DNA of 64,000 nt from [Chlorobium] sp. 445 (GCA_002763895.1 NSLH01000010.1:29489-93488); one strand, 5' to 3'; shown: positions 47,143 to 57,789, numbered from the stretch's first letter. Program-made: numbers and translations. Notes: a model not told the origin generated them from the letters alone.

Positions 47143-48345
47143 ATGAGAATCATCGTCTTTACAGGCAAGGGTGGCGTCGGCAAAACCTCAGTTGCCGCTT
47201 GCACGGCGTTGCGCGCCGCCGAAATGGGCTACCGCACCTTGATTATGTCCACCGATCCTGCGCACAGCTTGGGCGATTCGCTCGATACAGAACTTTCTGC
47301 TGAACCCATGGAGGTCGTCAAAAATCTGCATGCGCAGGAAGTTAGCGTGTTTAGTGACCTCAACAACAACTGGGAAGTGGTGCGCGCACATTTTGCAGAA
47401 TTGATGCGCAATAAAGGCGTCGAAGGCGTCTATGCCGAAGAAATTGGTATCTTGCCCGGCATGGAAGAACTCTTCTCGCTCTCTTACATCAAGCAATACA
47501 ATGAATCGGGCAAGTATGATTTGCTTGTCGTTGACTGTGCTCCGACTGGCGAAACCTTACGCCTGCTCTCTTTGCCTGAAACTTTTGGCTGGGTCATGAA
47601 ATTGCTCCGCAACGTGGAAAAATACGCTGTAAAGCCGATTATTCGTCCTCTCTCAAAAATGTCTACCAAAATAGAAAAGACTGTTGCGCCGCCCGAAGTC
47701 TTTTCTGCCATCGATAACCTTTTCACATCCACTGAAGGCATCATTGATTTGCTCGGCGATAACTCCAAATCTACAGTGCGGCTTGTGATGAACCCTGAAA
47801 AGATGGTCATCAAAGAATCTATGCGCGCACTGACCTACCTCAATCTCTATGGTATTACGGTCGATCGCGTCATCATTAACCGCATTCTGCCAACCGAAAA
47901 GGATTCTGGCTACCTCAACGAATGGAAAGCCATTCAACACAAATATATTGATGAAATTCACGCAGCGTTTTCACCGATTCCAATTTCCAAAGTGCCATAC
48001 TTCTCGCACGAAGTTGTCGGTCTCGATATGCTGCGCCTCATGGCAAAAGAAGTCTATGGTGACCTCGACCCACTTTCGGTCTTCTTTCGAGAGAACCCAA
48101 TTGAAATTAAGAAAGTGCCAGAAGGTCACTTCCAGATGCGCATGAAACTGCCTTTCCTCTCAGACGTGAATATGTCGATTGCCTTACAGCAGCATGGCGA
48201 TGACCTTGTTATCCGCATCGGCGATAATCAAAAAACTGTTACACTGCCGATCTTCCTTGCAGGCATGAAATCTGACGAAGCCTACTTCGAAGGACAATGG
48301 CTCTGCGTGGATTTCAAGCCCGAAGAAAAACTTGCGGTCAGCTAA
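47143..48345 (+). CDS. ArsA-type ATPase with C-terminal crystallin-like domain
   Basis: 400 residues. The deviant Walker [12 protein letters not shown] lies at residues 5-15, [10 protein letters not shown] is the switch I region, and [14 protein letters not shown] the switch II region of ArsA/Get3 ATPases. The last 85 residues look like a small beta sandwich, the domain fused to ArsA-like proteins in Chlorobi. Get3-like proteins handle membrane-protein targeting or metalloid export; no arsB/arsR is nearby, so arsenic resistance is not supported. A strong imperfect hairpin follows at 48368. Confidence 0.85.
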   Translation: MRIIVFTGKGGVGKTSVAACTALRAAEMGYRTLIMSTDPAHSLGDSLDTELSAEPMEVVKNLHAQEVSVFSDLNNNWEVVRAHFAELMRNKGVEGVYAEEIGILPGMEELFSLSYIKQYNESGKYDLLVVDCAPTGETLRLLSLPETFGWVMKLLRNVEKYAVKPIIRPLSKMSTKIEKTVAPPEVFSAIDNLFTSTEGIIDLLGDNSKSTVRLVMNPEKMVIKESMRALTYLNLYGITVDRVIINRILPTEKDSGYLNEWKAIQHKYIDEIHAAFSPIPISKVPYFSHEVVGLDMLRLMAKEVYGDLDPLSVFFRENPIEIKKVPEGHFQMRMKLPFLSDVNMSIALQQHGDDLVIRIGDNQKTVTLPIFLAGMKSDEAYFEGQWLCVDFKPEEKLAVS

Positions 48346-48367
48346 CCTTATTGTGCTGCACTGTAAA

Positions 48368-48420
48368 GAAGTGAGACGACGATGAAAAAGCTACTACTTT
48401 TTCTCTGTCGCACTCACTTC
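48368..48420 (+). terminator. Long hairpin downstream of arsA
   Basis: Arms GAAGTGAG (48368-48375) and CTCACTTC (48413-48420) pair perfectly. Inside, CGAC/GTCG and GAAAAAG/CTTTTTC pair around the six-base loop CTACTA. It starts 23 bases after the arsA stop. The tail is not T-rich, so it may be a terminator of imperfect type or an mRNA 3'-end stabiliser. A tiny frame starting MKKLLLFL is written on top of it. Confidence 0.5.
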
Positions 48421-48591
48421 TGTGGGCGCCAGTCTTCAACCTTACAACTGTTGGTATCTGCCTGAGTTAATGCAACACCTCAACGGCTACTGCTATTTTT
48501 TGTCCGTGCAGGCATGCTCTCAACCTAATACCAGCACCCGATTTGACCTATCTACTCTGCACGCACCCTTGTCGATTTTGAGAGATAGACT

Positions 48592-49763
48592 ATGACCAGC
48601 GCATCCATACTTTTTTACTATCAACTCTTCATTCTGGCATGTCTGCTTGTCTTTTTCGGTATCCTAATAAAAAACCTCTTTGACTTGCGCTTTCTCTCTG
48701 ATGCGACTGTAGCGCAGCCTTTCATCTCGATTCTTGTGCCTGCACGCAACGAAGAGCGAAACATTGAACGATGTGTTTCATCGCTTCTTGCGCAAGACTA
48801 TCCGCACTTTGAAGTGATTGTCCTCAACGACCACAGCAGCGACCGCACTGGCGAAATTCTTGCTCGATTGCAGCAGCGCAATTTGCGCTTGAAGGTTTTA
48901 GATGGAAAGGCTTTGCCTGAAGGTTGGCTTGGAAAAGCGTGGGCATGCCAACAACTTGCTGAGGCAGCAAGCGGCGAGCTCCTGCTCTTTACCGATGCCG
49001 ACACGGTGCACAACCCCGATGCAGCACGCCGTGCTGTTGCAACCCTGCTCACCACAAAGTCCGATATGCTGACTGCTGTGCCATATCAAGTGATGCAGTC
49101 GTTTTGGGAAAAATGGGAGTGCCATTGGTGCATTTTCTTATTATGTGCTTTTTGCCCATGTCGCAGGTGTGGCAGAGTCACAATACCGCCTTTGCTTTTG
49201 CATGCGGACAGTTCATTCTCTTTCGGCGCGAGTTCTACCAAAAAATTGGCGGACACGCTGCTGTTCGAACTGCCCTTGTAGAAGATGTCTGGCTTGTGAA
49301 AGCTACAAAGCGTGCAGGCGGTAAAGCTATGGTCTTCAACGGTATCGATAGCGTCAGTTGCAGAATGTATAACTCGTTTAGTGATGTCTGGAAAGGCTTT
49401 TCAAAAAATCTTTTTGCCGGTGTGAATTATAACTACGCTGGCATGACTGGTATTGCGCTGATGATGTTTGCCTGCTTCGTTGCGCCGTATTTTTTCTTTG
49501 TCGGCTCATTTTTTATTGCCCCGTTTTCACTTGAGTGGTTTGGCTTACCACTTGCTCAAATTCTGCTTGCAATTCTGATGCGACTTATCGTTGCCCAGCG
49601 CTTTCAGTTGCCCATGCTGAGCGTGTGGCTTCACCTTATCTCGATTCTGCTCTTTATTGGTATTGCGCTTAATTCCATGCGGCTGATATGGTCGGGTAAA
49701 GGCGCAGAGTGGAAAGGTCGACGATATAATTTTTCTAAGGCAACATCACAGAGCGGTGGCTAA
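48592..49763 (+). CDS. Membrane-bound GT2 glycosyltransferase, CruC-like, frameshifted as sequenced
   Basis: Two frames make one protein of 390 residues. The N-terminal half has a membrane helix (about 10-28), [25 protein letters not shown] and [12 protein letters not shown]. The five-A run 49109-49113 lacks one base; with it, [18 protein letters not shown] joins the second half, which has DVWLVK and three or four C-terminal helices. This topology (one N-terminal, several C-terminal helices) matches the chlorobactene glucosyltransferase CruC of green sulfur bacteria and related carotenoid or hopanoid glycosyltransferases. Its stop overlaps that of carA by four bases (convergent). Confidence 0.75.
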
Positions 49764-50866
49764 TCACGGTAATTTTCCATCAAGGCTATGAATTGCGCAA
49801 AAAGGTAATGTGAGTCGTGCGGACCTGGCGAGGCTTCTGGGTGATACTGCACACTGAAGACGGGTAACTTCTTGTGCCGAAAGCCTTCGACGGTTTGGTC
49901 ATACAGGTTCAGATGCGTGAGCTCCAAGTGCTTAGGCATGGATTTAAGTCTCACCGCAAAACCATGATTCTGCGCTGTGATTTCAATCTGTCCAGTGATA
50001 AGATTCTTTACGGGGTGGTTGCTGCCGTGATGACCAAACTTCAACTTGTAAGTTTCTGCGCCAAAAGCCAGTGCCAAAAGTTGATGCCCTAAGCAAATTC
50101 CAAATATCGGGATTTCTCGCTTTGCGAATTTCGGATTAGCAAGTTTTTGAATCGTCTCGATAGCGTAGCCCAGCGCCTCTGGGTCTCCGGGTCCATTTGA
50201 GAGAAAGATACCGTTGGGGTGCATTGCCAGCACATCTTCGGCGGGCGTATTGGCAGGCACCACGGTTACTTTGCAACCCGAGCGGTTGAGCAAATTGAGA
50301 ATGTTGCGCTTGATACCGTAGTCAAACGCTACTACTCGATATTGTGGGTCTTCAGGCAGAGCATATTCATAACTCTGCTTTGTAGAGACGCCGCTGGCTA
50401 AATCCAAGCCAGCCATTTCAGGCAAACTGCGTGCACGTGCGACCAGATGTTCCTTGCTTTGTTCAGCCGTTGTGATGATACCGCGCTGCGCACCTTTTTC
50501 GCGTAAGAGCCGCACTAGCCGTCGTGTGTCAATACCCGAAATACCCGATACCTTGTGCATTTTGAGAAATTCATCGAGGCTTTGCCTAGCGGTGAAGTTG
50601 CTTGCAATCTCAGAGTGTTCCTTGACCACAAAGCCCGCCGCCCAAACCCTTTGCGATTCCATATCCTCAGGATTTGTGCCGTAGTTGCCAATAAGCGGAT
50701 ACGCCATCACCACAATCTGCCCTGCATAGGACGGGTCTGTCAAGATTTCTTGGTAGCCGGTGTAAGCTGTGTTGAAGACAACCTCGCCTTCAGCATCGCT
50801 GTCATAGCCGAAGGATATGCCTTCGAAGACATCTCCACTTTCTAAGACAAGTTTTGCAGGTTTCAT
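49760..50866 (-). CDS. carA: Carbamoyl-phosphate synthase small subunit
   Basis: About 368 residues. N-terminal [15 protein letters not shown] and [20 protein letters not shown] are CarA signatures; the glutaminase site is [15 protein letters not shown] with the nucleophilic cysteine, followed by the H/E dyad in [13 protein letters not shown]. It supplies ammonia for carbamoyl phosphate in pyrimidine and arginine synthesis. The ATG at 50866 starts with MKPAKLV; five codons upstream is another start. carB is not adjacent. Confidence 0.95.
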   Translation of the reverse strand: MKPAKLVLESGDVFEGISFGYDSDAEGEVVFNTAYTGYQEILTDPSYAGQIVVMAYPLIGNYGTNPEDMESQRVWAAGFVVKEHSEIASNFTARQSLDEFLKMHKVSGISGIDTRRLVRLLREKGAQRGIITTAEQSKEHLVARARSLPEMAGLDLASGVSTKQSYEYALPEDPQYRVVAFDYGIKRNILNLLNRSGCKVTVVPANTPAEDVLAMHPNGIFLSNGPGDPEALGYAIETIQKLANPKFAKREIPIFGICLGHQLLALAFGAETYKLKFGHHGSNHPVKNLITGQIEITAQNHGFAVRLKSMPKHLELTHLNLYDQTVEGFRHKKLPVFSVQYHPEASPGPHDSHYLFAQFIALMENYRD

Positions 50867-50902
50867 TCGTGCGTGCCGCATCAGGTTTGAGTGTGAAGCG
50901 GT

Positions 50903-51268
50903 CTATTTTGCCGCCTCAAGTTTGTCGGCTGTTTCCGTTTTTTCAACCGTAGCAATTGCTGAACGGTCAAATTTAAGTCGGATATTGTCAGCAGCTTGAA
51001 TGACCACCGTCTTCTTTTCTTGATTAATCTCTACAATTGTGCCGTGCAATCCGCCAATTGTCACCACCTTGTCACCTTTCTTTAGTGCATCAAGTGCCTT
51101 TTGCCGCTCCTTTTCTTTTTTTTGCTGCGGACGAATCATAAAGAAGTAAAACACAGCGACCACCAAAATCAGCGGGACAATTTGAATCAGCGGATTTGGC
51201 GTCTCGTTTGGGTTACCGCTTGGTGGAGCAAAGAAGAATATGGAAAAAACTTGCAGTAAACTTAACAT
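50903..51268 (-). CDS. yajC: Preprotein translocase subunit YajC
   Basis: 121 residues. One membrane helix (about 28-45: VPLILVVAVFYFFMIRPQQKK) with the RPQQKKEKERQ signature, then a small beta domain (GDKVVTIGGLHGTIVEI). It associates with SecDF in protein export. It lies 36 bases upstream of carA on the same strand. Confidence 0.93.
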   Translation of the reverse strand: MLSLLQVFSIFFFAPPSGNPNETPNPLIQIVPLILVVAVFYFFMIRPQQKKEKERQKALDALKKGDKVVTIGGLHGTIVEINQEKKTVVIQAADNIRLKFDRSAIATVEKTETADKLEAAK

Positions 51269-51392
51269 TTTGAGTTTTCTCTCCTTGATTAAATCGAATG
51301 TACATCAAAGATAACCGATTCCACACACTCTTACAATCTATCGCCCAGAATGATTTCAACTTCTACACAAATCCCTTTGCGAGGCGTACGAC

Positions 51393-51992
51393 TTACCTTA
51401 AAATTGAGAGTTCCAGCGAGAAGTTTGGCAGAAGTGGATGAGCGCTAATGGATTGGTCAAAGCCGGTGAGCAGTTGCACTGCTGCATTTGGCGTGTAGAT
51501 GCGCACTTCTTCAGCTTGCGGGAAAATTAGCCAGCCCAGCGCTGTGCCCGTCTCCAGATATTCTTTCATCTTCTCATCCATTTCTGCAAGGTCATCAGAA
51601 TTTGACATCAATTCTACAACAAAGTCAGGTGCCAGTGGCGGAAAGGTCTCGCGCTCTTTTTCGCTCAAAGCCTGCCAGCGCTCGCTACGCACAAATGCGG
51701 CATCAGGTGAGCGAATCGCACCGTTCGGCAAACGAAACCCCGTCGAAGAATCAAAGACGACGCCCAACTTTTGAGTGCGGTTCCAAAGTGTCAGCTCTGC
51801 GATGATTTCAGAATTGCGTCTGCCTGTGTTGCCGCCAGTGAGTGCCATCAGGATAATGTGGTGATGGCGGTCGCGCTCCATTTTGAGCATCGGGTTTTCT
51901 TTGGCAAACGCATAGAAATCCTCATCGCTCATTTTTATCGTCTTCGGAAAAGACAGTGTAATCTTGGAAAGGTATGTGCTGGTGTCAAGCAT
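51393..51992 (-). CDS. Uma2 family (DUF820) endonuclease-like protein
   Basis: 199 residues from the ATG at 51992 (a TTG is two codons upstream). The restriction-endonuclease-like core shows SPDAAFVRSERW, LAPDFVVELMSNSDD and the downstream KMKEYLETGTALGWLI, the layout of Uma2 proteins with a PD-(D/E)xK-like site. Uma2 genes are abundant in cyanobacteria and some Bacteroidota/Chlorobiota and their function is uncertain. It has its own surroundings with no obvious partner. Confidence 0.85.
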   Translation of the reverse strand: MLDTSTYLSKITLSFPKTIKMSDEDFYAFAKENPMLKMERDRHHHIILMALTGGNTGRRNSEIIAELTLWNRTQKLGVVFDSSTGFRLPNGAIRSPDAAFVRSERWQALSEKERETFPPLAPDFVVELMSNSDDLAEMDEKMKEYLETGTALGWLIFPQAEEVRIYTPNAAVQLLTGFDQSISAHPLLPNFSLELSILR

Positions 51993-52161
51993 GTACAACT
52001 TCGTTTAGGTTTTAGCCAGAATTCTTTGCATTGACTACTTTCTGCGTCGTTTACTTGAAAATAGTTGTTCGAAACTGCTTGTCGAGCAAATACGGATTTT
52101 TTTTGCAGCGAGCGTCAGGTAGCGCGACGTCTTGGTCTTAGGCAGTGGCAAATAGGCTAAG

Positions 52162-53217
52162 TTATGCTGTTTCTCTGATGATGAGCTCGGGCACAATGCG
52201 CACGGACTGTGGCGACTGTTTGGGGTTTTCTAATCGGCGCAAGAGAAATTCTACGGCTGTGCGTCCCATTTGTCGAATAGGCTGGCGCACGGTTGTCAGC
52301 GCTGGCGTAACAATGCAAGCAATCGGCTGGTCGTCGAAGCCAATCACGGCTACATCGTGCGGCACTTTAATATGATGCTGAATCAAGGTGCGCACCACAC
52401 CGGTAGCTACCTCGTCGCCATTTGCGCAAAAGACAGCATCAAACATCTTCATCTCGCCATGCTTGACTTTTTGCAACAGCTTTTCCATGAGTTTCACGCC
52501 CTCGTTGAAATTAAATTTCTCCTCTGTTTCATAGAGCACTTTGATAAGCAGTTCATCTTGAATCGGGAGTCCATGCTGACGCAGTGCGGTCAAATGCCCC
52601 TCGAGTCGCTCACTCATCACGGTGCTGGCAGAGGCATAGGGGAAGACAATGCGCCGTCGCCCTTGCCGAATTAGGTAATCGGTTGCTTCAAATGCGCCTT
52701 GCACATTATCAACCGACACGGAATCCAGAGACTTTAAGTCAGCTTCAATTACTGCGCAGGGCAATTGGTACGACGCATAGACTTTGGTGCGCCGTTCGGT
52801 GTGATCGAAGAGTTGAACCACGAGCCCATCGACCTGTTTGCCACGGGCGATGTTGCGATAAATTGTCTCTTCAGCTTGTTCATCATTGCCAGCGGTGCTG
52901 TAAATGACCAGATTGTAAGGTGTACCCTTGAGGGCTTCTTCGACACCGCGCAAAATTTCAATTGTGAAAGGCTCGACCATACTTGGCACGAGCAACCCGA
53001 TTAAGTTTGTGCGCTGCTTGACTAAGCGATAGGCACTGGCGTTCGGCACATAATTTACCTGCTCGGCGATACGGCGCACCTTTGCTACCGTGCTTTCTTT
53101 GAACTTGCCCCGTCCATTGAGAATCATGGATACCGCAGCGGGTGTTAATCCTGCCATTTTTGCCACATCTTTCAGCGTAGCCGAGCCATTTTTCTGGTTT
53201 TTACGACTCGATTTCAT
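52162..53217 (-). CDS. LacI family transcriptional regulator
   Basis: 351 residues. HTH domain at about 13-60 (ATLKDVAKMAGLTPAAVSMI) with the hinge helix region up to about 65, then the periplasmic-binding-protein-like effector domain with NVIGFDDQ-like VIGFDDQPIACI. It is the last gene of the run GH92-GH92-GH3-LacI, so it probably controls the mannoside locus and itself. Effector would be a sugar released by these enzymes (inference). Confidence 0.93.
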   Translation of the reverse strand: MKSSRKNQKNGSATLKDVAKMAGLTPAAVSMILNGRGKFKESTVAKVRRIAEQVNYVPNASAYRLVKQRTNLIGLLVPSMVEPFTIEILRGVEEALKGTPYNLVIYSTAGNDEQAEETIYRNIARGKQVDGLVVQLFDHTERRTKVYASYQLPCAVIEADLKSLDSVSVDNVQGAFEATDYLIRQGRRRIVFPYASASTVMSERLEGHLTALRQHGLPIQDELLIKVLYETEEKFNFNEGVKLMEKLLQKVKHGEMKMFDAVFCANGDEVATGVVRTLIQHHIKVPHDVAVIGFDDQPIACIVTPALTTVRQPIRQMGRTAVEFLLRRLENPKQSPQSVRIVPELIIRETA

Positions 53218-53241
53218 AGCCTAATTGATAGGTCGCTCAAG

Positions 53242-55476
53242 TTAAGGTAAGAGTTCTATTTTCTCTTGCAGAGTGTCGCGAGAATTGCTACCCACAAACA
53301 CGCTGAAACTCCCTGCTTCCAGCACAGGCTTAAAGTCTCGCCCTAAAAACATCAGGTCTTTTGCTGATAATTTAAACTCCACGGTCTTGCGTTCGCCGGC
53401 TTTGATGTAGACTTTCTGAAATCCTTTGAGTTCTTTTACAGGTCGAGTTATCGACGCATAGTCATCGCGCACGTAGAGTTGCACCACTTCCTCGCCATCC
53501 CGCGTGCTGGTATTGATGACCTCAACGCTGATACGCACGGTATCTGTTGCACGAAATTCCTTTTGGCTTACGCGCAAGTCTCGATACTCAAACTTGGAAT
53601 ACGATAGCCCATAGCCAAAGGGATACAGCGGCGAATTTTCTATGTCAATGTAGCGCGATTTATAGCGGTCTGCAGGATTCTGCGGATTGATTGGTCGACC
53701 CGTGTTTTTGTGGTTGTAGTAGATTGGGATTTGTCCTACGCTGCGTGGCACACTTATAGTAAGTTTCGCGCTTGGATTTTCATCACCGAAGAGTATGTCA
53801 GCGATGGCGTTACCGGCTTCTACACCCAAGTGCCATGCCTGCACGATTGCCGTTGCGTTCTCTGCTGCCCACACCAGTGCGAGCGGCCGCCCACTTGTGA
53901 CAACAACGACCAACGGTTTGCCCGTTTTGTGTAATTCTTTCAGCAAGTCTTCTTGCACACCAGGCAAATCAATTGAAGCACGACTATGAGCCTCACCTGT
54001 CATATCGGCTGATTCACCGACCACTGCAATCACCACATCAGCTTGCTTGGCGATGCGAACGGCTTCAGCAAAGCCTGCTTTGGACATGGCTTGACGGCTA
54101 CGACTGACTTCACAGCCTTTTGCATAAAGCACGCGTGTTGTGTTACTGACTTTCTTTTTCACACCATCCAGCGGCGTTATGACATCTTCAGCTCTGCCTA
54201 CCATTTCCCACTCGCCCAGCATATCGCGTGCAGCCGTCGCTAAGCCGCCCACGACTGCAATCGTTTTGAGGTCTTTGCGTAGCGGTAAAAGATCCTGATC
54301 GTTTTTGAGCAATACAATTGATTTGCGTGCCATCTCTCGAGCGGCTTCACGGTGGTCAGGATTGAGCAGCGTGGCTTTTTCTCGCTCCACATCGCAGTAG
54401 CGAAAGGGATCATCGAAGAGACCTAGTTTGAATTTAGCTCGCAAAACACGACGCACAGCGGCATTGAGCGTTTGTTCCGAGATTTTGCCTGCGCGCACAG
54501 CGTTTGCTAAATTGACATAAAGTTCGCCTTCCATATCCATATCGACACCAGCGCGGAGTGCCAGTAGCGCTGCTTCTTCAGTGGTTTTCGCTGCGCCATG
54601 CACATGCACTTCATTGATTGATTCCCAGTCGCTCACGACAAAGCCCTTGAAATTCCACTCACGGCGCAAGATATCTGTCATCAGCATGGAATTGATGCTG
54701 GAGGGGATACCTGCAATCTCGTTAAAACTTGCCATAATGGTTTCCACGCCTGCATCCACGGCGGCTTTGAATGGTGGCAAGTAAATTTCGCGTAAGGTGC
54801 GCTCCGAGATGTCCACGGTGTTGTAGTCGCGTCCACCTTCGGCTGCACCGTAAGCTGCAAAGTGTTTTGCGCACGCAAGAATCGTATTAGGTGCACTTAG
54901 GGTCTCGCCCTGAAAGCCACGCACGCGTGCGGCTGCAATCAGCGATGCCAAGTAAGGATCTTCACCTGCCCCTTCAATGATTCTGCCCCAGCGCGGATCG
55001 CGTGCAATGTCGACCATCGGTGCAAAGGTCCAGTGAAGTCCTGCTGCTGCAGCTTCGGTTGCAGCAATGCGCGCGGAGCGCTCTATCAAGGCTAAGTCCC
55101 ATGAACAGGACTCTGCTAGTGGAATGGGGAACGTGGTGCGAAAGCCATGAATCACATCGAAGCCGAAGAGCAAAGGGATTTTCAGACGCGATTGCAGTGC
55201 CATCTCCTGCGCCTTACGCGTAAGCTCTGCACCATAGACCATGAGCATTGAGCCAACCTTGCCCTGACGAATAAGTTCATATTGATGCGGTAAAATACCT
55301 GCTACACGTTTGAAGTTCGACAGGTCTCCTGCTAACTGATTAAGTTGTCCGAGTTTTTCTTCAAGGGTCATTTGCGCCAGCAGCGAATCAATTCGGCGCT
55401 CGAGGGTTTGTTCTGCAAGCTGGGCTTGTGTCACTGCCGTACAGAGCATGAATAGTGCAGTCAAAAGTTGTCGCAT
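53242..55476 (-). CDS. Glycoside hydrolase family 3 (BglX-like beta-glucosidase)
   Basis: 744 residues. Signal peptide (cleavage near A18), (beta/alpha)8 domain with FDVIHGFRTTFPIPLA, KHFAAYGAAEGGRDYNT and nucleophile D283 in VVSDWES, then the alpha/beta sandwich (VAVVGESADMTGEA) and a C-terminal fibronectin-like domain. The family usually acts on beta-glucosides or beta-xylosides in the periplasm. It lies 24 bases ahead of the LacI gene and 12 bases after the GH92 gene. Confidence 0.93.
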   Translation of the reverse strand: MRQLLTALFMLCTAVTQAQLAEQTLERRIDSLLAQMTLEEKLGQLNQLAGDLSNFKRVAGILPHQYELIRQGKVGSMLMVYGAELTRKAQEMALQSRLKIPLLFGFDVIHGFRTTFPIPLAESCSWDLALIERSARIAATEAAAAGLHWTFAPMVDIARDPRWGRIIEGAGEDPYLASLIAAARVRGFQGETLSAPNTILACAKHFAAYGAAEGGRDYNTVDISERTLREIYLPPFKAAVDAGVETIMASFNEIAGIPSSINSMLMTDILRREWNFKGFVVSDWESINEVHVHGAAKTTEEAALLALRAGVDMDMEGELYVNLANAVRAGKISEQTLNAAVRRVLRAKFKLGLFDDPFRYCDVEREKATLLNPDHREAAREMARKSIVLLKNDQDLLPLRKDLKTIAVVGGLATAARDMLGEWEMVGRAEDVITPLDGVKKKVSNTTRVLYAKGCEVSRSRQAMSKAGFAEAVRIAKQADVVIAVVGESADMTGEAHSRASIDLPGVQEDLLKELHKTGKPLVVVVTSGRPLALVWAAENATAIVQAWHLGVEAGNAIADILFGDENPSAKLTISVPRSVGQIPIYYNHKNTGRPINPQNPADRYKSRYIDIENSPLYPFGYGLSYSKFEYRDLRVSQKEFRATDTVRISVEVINTSTRDGEEVVQLYVRDDYASITRPVKELKGFQKVYIKAGERKTVEFKLSAKDLMFLGRDFKPVLEAGSFSVFVGSNSRDTLQEKIELLP

Positions 55477-55488
55477 TGTTGAGTTAGA

Positions 55489-57785
55489 TTATGGTTTTCC
55501 AAAAGGTGATGGTGGTACGTTCGTGCTGCCAAAGCGTGTAGGCTGATCGGTCATTTCAACATCAAGTTGTGCGCCTTGTATTAGTTCGCTGTGTCGTAGC
55601 CAGAGTCGATTCAAACGCTTACCATTGAGCTTCAGTGATTTGATGTATCGATTTTTATCCGATGTCTTAGGCGCATTGATGATCAGGCACTGACCGTTTT
55701 CTAAATGCACTGTTACTTTTCGGAAACACGGACTTGCTACAAAATACCAGTCTTGTCCAGCGTTTGGGAATATGCCGATTGCTGCCCACACAAGCCACGC
55801 AGAGAGTGTGCCGCTGTCATCATTGCCTGGCACGCCATCAGGTGTGGCTTTGAAGTTTTCTGCAATGAGTTGGCGCGTCCAAAATTGCGTGCGGTCGCCC
55901 CGACCAGCATAGAGGTATTGGAACGGCGCAAGCATACAGGGTTCATTTGAGAGCGAGAAGTAGCCTTTGGTAAAATCCGTATCGCGGCGAGCAAAGAGTG
56001 TATCCCACTTTGCCAGAAATGCTTTATTTCCACCCAGTCTCTTGATCAGACCGTAGAAGTCGTGTGGGACATAGCCTAAGTATTGCCATGCGGAGCCTTC
56101 ATAGTAGTGCACTTCTGCACTCCATGCTGTTGCGGGCGGGAACACCCTTGCCGGATCGAAGGGTTCATCCCACTTGCCGTTAGATTTTTTAGGTCGAAAA
56201 AATCCTGTTTGTGCATCAAAGAGCTCGAAGATGCGCTGTGAGCGTGCTTTGAAGACGTGTGCTTCGTTACCACGCTTCAAGTAATTGCCAACAACCCAGA
56301 CACAATAATCATTGTAGGCATATTCTAACGACTTGCTCACCGAGAGCCACTGCTTATCGCACGACAGCCAGCCTTTTTGTAGATACTCTGTGTAACGCCC
56401 TTTATGGGCAGTTAGACCAGAGGGTGCAGGCGCATCACCGGCTATGGTTGCATTTTTGAGTAGATACCGATAGGCTCGAGCAAGCTCGACACCCGGCAAG
56501 CGTTTTGCTGCTGCATCTGCAAAGAGCACATCGGCATTTGTGCCGCCTTGCATCACTGTGAATGCATTGCCTGTGAAGCCATCTGGGAGCCAACCGTAAT
56601 AGTCGGCAAGGTCTAAGAGTGCCTGCAACATCTCTTGCTGCACGGTTGGGAAAAGTAATGTCAAGAGCGGATGAAGTGTGCGATAGCTATCCCAAATAGC
56701 AAAGTAATTAGTGAAGGCTTTGGCATTAGCACTTAACCCTTCAGGCGTTTCACCACTAATATCAGTTGGCATCAACAGCACATGATAGAGTGCGGTGTAG
56801 AAGATGATTTTCTTTTCATTGCTTGCTTCTTCAATTTCAATGCGCGAGAGCATACGGTTCCACTCCTCTTGCGTTTGTGCTCGCACTGCATCAAAGGATT
56901 GGTGCAAGTGCTCAAACTCTGCCAGATATGCGTCAGCATTTTGCGCACTGCGATAAGAGAGCGCAGCGACAAGTTCAATGGTTTTTTCATGACCCTCTGA
57001 GAGAAAGTTTAGCACCACACCACACGCTTCATTTTCACCTGCTGTTGTGCTCTCTGCATGAGCTATGGGTTGACCATTTTTCCAGATTGCGTAGGACAGT
57101 GGTGGTTCGCTGGTCTTTGCAGTGAAGTAAGCGATAAAGTCTGGTGGATTTGAGCCAAAGCCGCCCACAAATCGCCCAGAGAGATTCACCACTTGTCCAT
57201 TTGCCTCTATGCTGGCTTTGCTTTCGAGTGCGTGCTGTGGGTATGCAGCATGGGCTGCATTGAAAATTAGCCGAAGCGTATCACCTTTTTTACCAGCGGC
57301 AAAGGTGTAGCGGTGGTGTGCTGTACGGGCTCGTGCTGTGAGTTCTACTTTTACTTGTGGTGCAGTGAGCCTTGTGGTGTAGTAGCCTGCATAGGCATAC
57401 TCTTCCGTGCGTTCAGATTTGTAGCCAAACTCGGATAAGTCCACCGTATTACGTGCAGGCATAACGAGAAAATTACCGTATTCACCACTACCGATGCCAC
57501 TGACTTGGTTATGCACGAAGCCAATGATATAGCGATTCTCAAAGCGGTAGCCCATGTTGCTCCACGCTCGCTCATCGGTGTGTGGCGAGAGCGCAATGAG
57601 TCCCCAAGCGTCGTCGCCCCCGGATGTGTGTTGCCGCCTGCTGCTGTGCCAATCAGCGGATTGACATAGTCAGCTGCGGTTTTGATCGCTTGAGCCTGCG
57701 CTGCCGAGTTTAGACTGATGCATAACACGACGAAGCACACCATCCACCTGCTACTAGTGCGCCAATATGTTTTGCTATACCTCAT
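55489..57785 (-). CDS. GH92 alpha-mannosidase, first copy, frameshifted near the N-terminus as sequenced
   Basis: After adding one base at about 57607 the protein is 765 residues. The first frame supplies a signal peptide and YVNPLIGTAAGGNTHPGATT; the added base (ACGCCTTGG instead of ACGCTTGG) gives PWGLIALSPHTDERAWSNMG and runs into the main frame. GNDDSGTLSAWLVW is the GH92 calcium/active-site signature. These enzymes are Ca2+-dependent, exo-acting alpha-mannosidases. Parallel with the second copy, where the same place reads FPGAAAPFGMVQLSPD. Confidence 0.87.
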
Positions 57786-57789
57786 TTGT

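Noticed and set aside
47143..48345. Arsenite-resistance determinant
   Set aside because: The ArsA-type ATPase has no arsB, arsR, arsC or arsD partner here, and the fused C-terminal domain is that of the Chlorobi-type proteins.
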